From positions 1 to 57,577 of the forward strand of contig CAMBTK010000004.1 of the NCBI GenBank assembly GCA_945870785.1: a stretch of 57,577 nucleotides of DNA, read 5' to 3'. This document shows, piece by piece, positions 52,202 to 57,577 of the stretch. Every line of letters begins with the position of its first letter. Within the stretch, counting starts at the first letter, position 1. A program made the position numbers and the translations under genes. Source of the stretch: Sulfurimonas crateris (GTDB taxonomy: Bacteria; Campylobacterota; Campylobacteria; Campylobacterales; Sulfurimonadaceae). The notes beneath the pieces were generated by a model. That model ran no database searches and was not told the DNA's origin. It saw nothing but the letters and a program-made list of their open reading frames with translations.

Positions 52202-52888
52202 ATGATAAAAAAAGCTCACGACGCATATAACAACAAAGATTTTGAGAGTGCATTTAAACTCTACACTCAACTCTCAAACGAAGGAAATGCCGATGCTATG
52301 GCATCTTTGGGTTACATGTACCAAAATGCGCAGGGGTGTGATATAGATGAAGAAAAAGCTCTCTCTCTTTACGAGAGAGCCGCTGAACTTAAACAGCCTT
52401 ATGCTCTTTATAATTTAGGAATTTTATATATGAACGGTCTTGGCGGAGTAGAGCATGACCAGTTTAAGGCGCATGACTTTTTTATGGAAGCTGCAACTAG
52501 AGAGGTTGTTCCAGCGATGTATGAGACAGCTCTTATGTTAGAGCGTGGGCTTGGTTGTTTACAAAACTTCTCAGAGGCTGCCTTTTGGTATGAGGAGGGA
52601 GCAAAAAGAGCCCATCTAGCCTCTTTTAATAACCTTGGTGTTTTATACAAAGAGGGACATGGTGTTCATAAAGATGAGGCAAGATGCTTTATATGCTTTA
52701 AAAGGGCCGCAGATGGCGGACTTGCAGAGGGATTGTACAATCTTGGACTACTTTATGACCAAGGTTTTGGATGCGCACAAGATCATGACATGGCACTGGA
52801 CTTATGTAGAAAAGCCGCTTACAAGGGTCATGCAAAGGCGCAAGAGATTATAAAAGGTCTTCAAGAAGAGGGCAAAATAGTATTTTGA
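52202..52888 (+). CDS. Sel1-like repeat protein
   Basis: 228 aa made of about six Sel1 repeats of 36 residues each, with the consensus A...LG.LY..G.GV..D..KA. visible in YNLGILYMNGLGG, NNLGVLYKEGHGV and YNLGLLYDQGFGC. No signal peptide, so it is probably cytoplasmic, unlike many Helicobacter Sel1 proteins that are secreted. Each of several repeats has a Cys near the turn (QGCD, LGCL, ARCF, FGCA). Such proteins are protein-protein scaffolds. It lies 60 nt after the HDOD gene. Partner unknown. Confidence 0.85.
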   Translation: MIKKAHDAYNNKDFESAFKLYTQLSNEGNADAMASLGYMYQNAQGCDIDEEKALSLYERAAELKQPYALYNLGILYMNGLGGVEHDQFKAHDFFMEAATREVVPAMYETALMLERGLGCLQNFSEAAFWYEEGAKRAHLASFNNLGVLYKEGHGVHKDEARCFICFKRAADGGLAEGLYNLGLLYDQGFGCAQDHDMALDLCRKAAYKGHAKAQEIIKGLQEEGKIVF

Positions 52889-52900
52889 TTATGCTACAAT
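52889..52900 (+). promoter_or_regulatory. Promoter of the toxin-antitoxin pair
   Basis: TTATGCTACAAT with -10 TACAAT at 52895-52900, overlapping the end of the Sel1 gene. The antitoxin ATG at 52923 is preceded by AGGAAG. Confidence 0.5.
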
Positions 52901-52922
52901 TTTAGAAAAAGGAAGAAAAATT

Positions 52923-53156
52923 ATGCAAATAGCTATAGATGTGAACGATAATGATATTGCTACAAAAATACTTAATTTTTTAAGTTCTTTTAAACAAGAG
53001 ATTAAAGTTACTACAAGTATAGATGATATTAATTTTTCTAAAAACAGAGAATCACTTCATAAAATACATAGCAAAGTAATAGAATCTAGAGATAATCTTT
53101 GTGAGTTAGATACTAATTTTTGGGATGAAATGGATAGCATAATTAAAAATGCTTAA
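52923..53156 (+). CDS. Antitoxin of a RelB/ParD-like toxin-antitoxin pair
   Basis: 77 aa. Short, starts MQIAIDVNDNDIATKILNFL, a beta-strand-then-helix opening compatible with a ribbon-helix-helix DNA-binding domain, followed by an acidic C-terminal tail (ELDTNFWDEMDSIIKNA) suited to wrapping a basic toxin. Overlaps the toxin gene by 8 bp. Family assignment is by size and context. Confidence 0.65.
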   Translation: MQIAIDVNDNDIATKILNFLSSFKQEIKVTTSIDDINFSKNRESLHKIHSKVIESRDNLCELDTNFWDEMDSIIKNA

Positions 53157-53433
53157 AAAAGTTGTAGCCAGTAAAGATTTTAAAGACAACCTCTCTCAAA
53201 TACTTTTGTTTATCTCAAAAGATAGTAAAAATAGAGCCAATATTTTTAAAAATTCTCTCATAAGAGACGCAAATAATCTAATCTTTATGCCATTAAAATT
53301 TAGAAAATCTATCTACTTTGAAGATGAGTATATTAGAGATTTTATTTTTAAAGGATATTGTATGCCATATCTTATAAATGAAAAAAATGAAGAGATAATC
53401 TTACTCGATATTATAAAATGGGAAGAGAGATAA
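53149..53433 (+). CDS. RelE/ParE superfamily toxin
   Basis: 94 aa, basic. The N-terminus KKVVASKDFKDNLSQILLFI and the C-terminal sheet EYIRDFIFKGYCMPYLINEKNEEIILLDIIKW match the RelE/ParE fold (RDF..GY..PY.....I.LLDI). ParE members poison gyrase, RelE members cut mRNA on the ribosome; sequence alone does not decide. Starts inside the antitoxin gene (8-bp overlap) and ends 3 nt before ribE. Confidence 0.75.
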   Translation: MLKKVVASKDFKDNLSQILLFISKDSKNRANIFKNSLIRDANNLIFMPLKFRKSIYFEDEYIRDFIFKGYCMPYLINEKNEEIILLDIIKWEER

Positions 53434-53436
53434 CAA

Positions 53437-54048
53437 ATGTTCACAGGACTCATAAGAGAGATAGCAGATGTTAAAAGTTTGAGCGGAAGTAAACTAAGCA
53501 TTAGAGCAAAACACAAAGCGTCAATTGGTGACTCTATCGCAATAAATGGGGCATGTTTGACAGTTATAGAGATTTCAAATGATGGTTTTAGTGTTGAGCT
53601 ATCCCCTGAGAGCCAAAGAGTCTTGGCGATGGATAACTACAAAAACGAAGTTCATATAGAACCAGCCATGATGATGGGCGATAGATTTGAGGGGCATATA
53701 GTTCAAGGCCATGTTGACGCTATCGGCGAGATAAAAGAGATAAAAAACAGTGGCAACTCGTATGACGTCTTTATAAAAATAGATAAAAAATTTATCGCAT
53801 ATATCATCCCCAAAGGCTCTATCACAGTTGATGGAATCAGCCTTACTGTAAATGAGGTTTTTGATGATAGCTTCCGTCTAACTATCATTCCCCACACCAT
53901 GAAAGAGACACTCTTTAGAAACTATAAAAGAGGCTCAAAGGTAAATATAGAGACCGATATGTTTGCCCGTTATGTTGCGCACATCATCTCTCATAAAAAA
54001 AACTCTCTCTCATGGGACGAAGTTGACGCTATATCAGCTAGATATTGA
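53437..54048 (+). CDS. ribE: Riboflavin synthase, alpha chain
   Basis: 203 aa with the duplicated lumazine-protein domain. N-terminal motif MFTGLIREIADV, first repeat GACLTVIEIS, GHIVQGHVDA, and second repeat DGISLTVNEV with IPHTMKETLF. It dismutates two lumazines to riboflavin. Its stop overlaps the recQ start (TGATG region). Other rib genes are not in this window; some nomenclatures call this ribC. Confidence 0.96.
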   Translation: MFTGLIREIADVKSLSGSKLSIRAKHKASIGDSIAINGACLTVIEISNDGFSVELSPESQRVLAMDNYKNEVHIEPAMMMGDRFEGHIVQGHVDAIGEIKEIKNSGNSYDVFIKIDKKFIAYIIPKGSITVDGISLTVNEVFDDSFRLTIIPHTMKETLFRNYKRGSKVNIETDMFARYVAHIISHKKNSLSWDEVDAISARY

Positions 54049-55823
54049 TGAAATACAAACTACTCAAAGAGAACTTTGGGCATAACAGTTTTAGAGAGCT
54101 TCAAGAAGATGGAGTCGATGCCATCTTAAGCTCTCGTGATTTGCTTATGATTTTACCAACAGGCGGTGGAAAATCGCTTGTTTATCAACTCCCTACACTT
54201 CTAATGGATGGCATAAGCATAGTTATATCGCCACTTATTGCACTTATGCAAGACCAAGTCTCTTCACTTAGAGCGCAAGGGATGAGTGCGCAGATGATAA
54301 GCTCTGCACAAAGCAAAGAGGAGGTAGATGAGATAATCGCCCAAGCGCAAAATGGAGAGTTAAAGTTTTTATATCTCTCTCCTGAGCGTCTAAACAATCA
54401 AGCCACAACCACAATGCTTAGAGGGTTAAAGATAAACTTTTTTGTAGTCGATGAAGCGCACTGTATCTCGCAATGGGGACATGAGTTTAGGGATGATTAC
54501 AGAGCTTTGGGAAACTTAAGAGCAAACTTCCCAAGAGCTCCAATCTGCGCATTTACCGCTACATCAACCAAACATGTAACCGAGGATATTTTACGGGAGT
54601 TGAGATTTCACAATCCGCTTCTTCTAAAAGGGAAAATATTTCGCAAAAACATCTTTATCTCCCTTGAGCGCAGAGTTGCAAATGGATATGAGCAACTTAA
54701 AATATTTTTATCAAGACATAAAAATGAGAGCGGAATCATCTACGTAAGCTCAAGAAAAAAGGCAGAGGAGCTAAGTGTCGCTCTAAATAAAAGCGGTTAC
54801 AAATCTCTTCCATATCACGCAGGTTTGCCTCAACACGTAAGAGAGCAAAACTTCAAAATTTTTGTAAATGACAAGATAAATATCATGGTTGCCACTATCG
54901 CTTTTGGAATGGGCATAGATAAGAGCGATATCCGTTTTGTAGCTCATATGTCACTTCCAAAATCGCTAGAGAACTATTATCAAGAGATAGGCAGAGCTGG
55001 GCGTGATGGCGATGAAGCAGAGGTTTTGATGCTCTTTAATGCAGCAGACCTTGCCCAACACAAAAGATTTTTAGATGATATACAAAATAGTGAATACAAA
55101 GAGCATTTAGGCAAAAAAATAGAGACTATCTACAAATACGCAACGAGTGAAATCTGTTTTCACAAGCAGATAGCTGAGTACTTTGAAGATACTCTTGATG
55201 AGTGTCTAACTAGATGCGATAACTGCGCAAACTCAAAAGAGATAAGAGAGAGCATAACCAAAGAAGCACAGATGATTTTGAGTGCCATCTACAAAACAGA
55301 GCAAAACTTTGGAAAGAACTACATTATAGATATTTTAAGAGGTTCAAAAGAGCAAAAACTCCTAGCAAACAGTGCCGATAAACTCTCTGTTTATGGGATT
55401 GGACAGAGCAGAGATAAAAAAGTTTGGTTTGTAATCTTAGAGAGGCTCATAGAGCTAAAGATACTATATCTAGGCGAATTTAGCACTCTCAAGCTCACTC
55501 AAGAAGCAGCAGAGATACTAAGAGGCAAAAAAGAGGTTTTAATAAGAGCTTCAAGATTAAACATAAGCGATAAAGCAAAAAAGGTCAAACTTGGAGATGC
55601 AGAGGATTTTGATGCAGAGCTCTTTGAGAAACTAAAAATAAAACGCTCACAAATCGCTGGTTTGCTAAATGTTCCAGCCTACATAGTCTTCACAGACAAG
55701 GTGCTGAAAAATCTCTCTGTTGCAAAACCAACCGATAAAGAGAGCATGTTGCAAGTAAATGGAGTTGCTGAGAAAAAATTTCAACTCTTTGGGGAACAGT
55801 TTTTAGAAGTTTTTAAAAGTTAA
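54048..55823 (+). CDS. recQ: ATP-dependent DNA helicase RecQ
   Basis: 591 aa from ATG 54048, overlapping the last base of the ribE stop; a TTG immediately before is an alternative. RecQ helicase core: FGHNSFRELQ, Walker A LPTGGGKSLVYQLP, DEAH box VVDEAHCISQWGH, TATST, and QEIGRAGRDG. Zinc cysteines (ICFHK, CLTRCDNC), a winged-helix RQC region and a C-terminal HRDC domain (about 515-591) follow. 3'-to-5' helicase in recombination and replication repair. Length is close to the 610 aa of E. coli. Confidence 0.96.
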   Translation: MKYKLLKENFGHNSFRELQEDGVDAILSSRDLLMILPTGGGKSLVYQLPTLLMDGISIVISPLIALMQDQVSSLRAQGMSAQMISSAQSKEEVDEIIAQAQNGELKFLYLSPERLNNQATTTMLRGLKINFFVVDEAHCISQWGHEFRDDYRALGNLRANFPRAPICAFTATSTKHVTEDILRELRFHNPLLLKGKIFRKNIFISLERRVANGYEQLKIFLSRHKNESGIIYVSSRKKAEELSVALNKSGYKSLPYHAGLPQHVREQNFKIFVNDKINIMVATIAFGMGIDKSDIRFVAHMSLPKSLENYYQEIGRAGRDGDEAEVLMLFNAADLAQHKRFLDDIQNSEYKEHLGKKIETIYKYATSEICFHKQIAEYFEDTLDECLTRCDNCANSKEIRESITKEAQMILSAIYKTEQNFGKNYIIDILRGSKEQKLLANSADKLSVYGIGQSRDKKVWFVILERLIELKILYLGEFSTLKLTQEAAEILRGKKEVLIRASRLNISDKAKKVKLGDAEDFDAELFEKLKIKRSQIAGLLNVPAYIVFTDKVLKNLSVAKPTDKESMLQVNGVAEKKFQLFGEQFLEVFKS

Positions 55824-55895
55824 AATAAAATATGACGTATTTTTACAACTACCATGTTAAGATTCACGCTAATTAATATTAACGGAGTCAAAGAA

Positions 55896-57577
55896 ATGAA
55901 AAAAATGTCTATAAAAATGCAGGTAATCCTGTTAGTAGTTGCCTCGTTAGCTGTGTTAGCTTTAATATCTACTTCAATAGCTAGTTCAAAAAGCAAAGAA
56001 GCGCTTCTTAGTAAAAATATCTCTCAACTATCAAAAGGAAGGGATCTTAAAAAAGCTCAAATTGATAATTTTTTCCAAGCAAAAGTAAAGGATATTGAGG
56101 TTCTCTCAAGGTCTAAGGATTTGGCTGAGCTCGCTAGCTCACTTATAAGAGTCCATAATGAACTAGATGTTCAAGGTGAAGATGATTATCCAGTTAAAAA
56201 CCAGATGGCATTAGCTGAAATTGCTCCTCATGAGGCATATTTTCAAGCTTATATAAAAGATTATGGTTATAGTGATATATTTGTTGTGTGTTCAAAACAT
56301 GGTCATGTTATGTATACTGCGGCAAAAGAGTCTGACAATGGAGCAAATCTTACTCATGGTTCACTAAAAGATAGCTCTTTGGGCATGGCATACAGAGAAG
56401 CCCTAAAAAACAATCGCCCTACTTTTATAGATATGAAGCCTTACGCACCAAGCAACAATGAGCCATCAATGTTTCTATCAACACCTATAAAAGTAGATGG
56501 AGAAATTAAAGCTGTTTTAATATTCCAAATCTCAAATAGTGCAATAAGTAAAGTTATGAACTATAGAGAAGCCGAAAGTGCTATAACTCAAGATGACTAT
56601 CTAGTTGGTACTGACAAACTTATGAGAAGTGATAGCTTCTTAAGAAAAGATACCCACTCAGTAAGAGCATCTTTTGCAAATCCATCTACTGGATCTGCTG
56701 ATACAGAAGCGACTCGTAACGCTCTTGAAGGAAAAACTGGAAACGTTACATCAGTAGGTTTTGATGGCAGTAGCGTTATATTTTCTTACTCTAGCATTCA
56801 AATAGGAGAGGACCTTAAATGGGCTATCATTTCAAGAATAGGTGAAGAGGAGGTTGTAGCATCTGCAAATGAGATAAGAAATACTTTAATCATTGATTCG
56901 CTAATCCTGCTTATTATTATTATTGCAATATCAATCTTTGTTGTAAATGTAAGTTTAGTAAAACCTATAGAAAGATTTAAAACCTCTCTTTTAAATATAG
57001 GCGATAATAAAAACTTAACTATAAAAGTTGATGAAAATGCACCTTTGGAACTATCACAAATGGCACACAGTTTTAATGCACTTATTTCAACTCTAAAAGA
57101 CCTCATAGAAACCTCAAAACAATCCTCAAGCGAAAACGCTTCTATCTCTCACGAGCTATCAACTACGGCTATGGGTGTTGGAGAGAGTGTTGAGAAATCT
57201 GTAACTATCATAGACGAGGCAACTAAAAAAGCTCACAACATTAAAGATGAGATTTCACAAGCGATAAGTGATGCGCAAGAGAGTAAAAAAGAGATATTAA
57301 AAGCAAACCAAAACCTTGACATGGCAAGAGATGAGATAGTCTCTCTTAGTCAAAAAGTTTCACAAAGTGCTCAACTTGAAGTAGAACTCTCTGATAGAAT
57401 GCAGACTCTCTCCCGTGAAGCAAGTGAGGTTAAAAATGTTCTTGAAATCATCTCAGATATAGCAGACCAAACAAACCTTCTAGCTCTAAATGCTGCGATT
57501 GAAGCAGCTCGTGCTGGTGAGCATGGACGTGGTTTTGCTGTTGTTGCTGATGAAGTACGCAAACTTGCAGAGAGAAC
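55896..57577 (+). CDS. Methyl-accepting chemotaxis protein (3' end outside window)
   Basis: At least 560 aa, open to the window edge. TM1 at about 8-28; periplasmic Cache-like domain (about 30-325) with [15 protein letters not shown] and a distal [13 protein letters not shown] repeat-like half; TM2 about 330-351; HAMP about 352-405 with PIERF; then the cytoplasmic signalling coiled coil. The hairpin tip is standard ([40 protein letters not shown]). It senses an external ligand and controls CheA. Ligand unknown. Start ATG 55896 follows ACGGAG. Confidence 0.9.
   Translation, partial: MKKMSIKMQVILLVVASLAVLALISTSIASSKSKEALLSKNISQLSKGRDLKKAQIDNFFQAKVKDIEVLSRSKDLAELASSLIRVHNELDVQGEDDYPVKNQMALAEIAPHEAYFQAYIKDYGYSDIFVVCSKHGHVMYTAAKESDNGANLTHGSLKDSSLGMAYREALKNNRPTFIDMKPYAPSNNEPSMFLSTPIKVDGEIKAVLIFQISNSAISKVMNYREAESAITQDDYLVGTDKLMRSDSFLRKDTHSVRASFANPSTGSADTEATRNALEGKTGNVTSVGFDGSSVIFSYSSIQIGEDLKWAIISRIGEEEVVASANEIRNTLIIDSLILLIIIIAISIFVVNVSLVKPIERFKTSLLNIGDNKNLTIKVDENAPLELSQMAHSFNALISTLKDLIETSKQSSSENASISHELSTTAMGVGESVEKSVTIIDEATKKAHNIKDEISQAISDAQESKKEILKANQNLDMARDEIVSLSQKVSQSAQLEVELSDRMQTLSREASEVKNVLEIISDIADQTNLLALNAAIEAARAGEHGRGFAVVADEVRKLAER

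Noticed and set aside
56798..57562. Minus-strand open frames in the chemoreceptor region
   Set aside because: The plus strand encodes an unbroken chemoreceptor with a perfect signalling tip; the reverse frames are shadows.
1..57577. CRISPR arrays, tRNA or rRNA genes, insertion sequences, prophage
   Set aside because: No regularly spaced repeats, no cloverleaf-like or rRNA-like sequence in the short intergenic gaps, no transposase, integrase or phage structural protein was recognised.

Overview
The window is low-GC (roughly 35 percent by eye) bacterial chromosome. It looks like a Campylobacterota member, most likely a free-living Sulfurimonas-type organism. This is inferred from AT-rich codon use, T-rich extended -10 promoters of the form TTTTTGnTATAAT without clear -35 boxes, a bc1 complex with a diheme cytochrome c1, glutamine synthetase lacking the adenylylation tyrosine, and many sensor and c-di-GMP proteins. 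The gene string hom / aminotransferase / periplasmic protein / membrane protein / rlmB / rsmI / rpmE / rsmE resembles, from memory, a string in Campylobacter jejuni. No tRNA, rRNA, insertion sequence, prophage or CRISPR array was seen. No gene-free stretch exceeds 300 bases; the longest is about 240 bases at 38966-39204.

Layout. 1-5680 is a phosphate island: a truncated porin, pstS and ppk2 on the minus strand, and pstC-pstA-pstB-phoU on the plus strand. Three promoters share the same Pho-box-like architecture (11-bp direct repeats 10 nt upstream of a -10). 5700-12300 holds glnA, a five-domain hemerythrin-PAS-GGDEF-EAL-CZB protein, leuA and a small c-type cytochrome. 12305-22918 is a minus-strand block: penicillin-binding protein 1A, an orphan ABC ATPase, bioF, a membrane diguanylate cyclase whose N-terminus extends past the obvious start, maf, a CopD-like membrane protein, alaS and an aldehyde dehydrogenase.

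22980-33984 begins with a 73-aa unknown protein coupled to a periplasmic thioredoxin-fold protein. It continues on the minus strand with yraN, a Cys-type formate dehydrogenase-like protein, an SDR, hom, an AlaC-like aminotransferase, a periplasmic unknown, a RodZ-like protein, rlmB, rsmI, rpmE (with a leader hairpin), rsmE and a membrane protein. 34022-37532 contains moeA facing a moaA-queE-queD operon; this QueE has an insertion inside its radical-SAM cysteine motif. 37655-45289 contains a major porin, a probably leaderless RDD membrane protein, the petA-petB-petC bc1 operon, a GT-B-like protein and mnmG.

45468-52141 is a compact signalling operon: REC-HD-GYP, single REC, NIT-PAS histidine kinase, hybrid kinase with a globin-sensor-like N-terminus, and HDOD. 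It is followed by a Sel1-repeat protein, a RelB/RelE-like toxin-antitoxin pair, ribE, recQ and a methyl-accepting chemotaxis protein running off the window. The most distinctive parts are the Pho regulon layout, the c-di-GMP and two-component modules, and the QueE variant.
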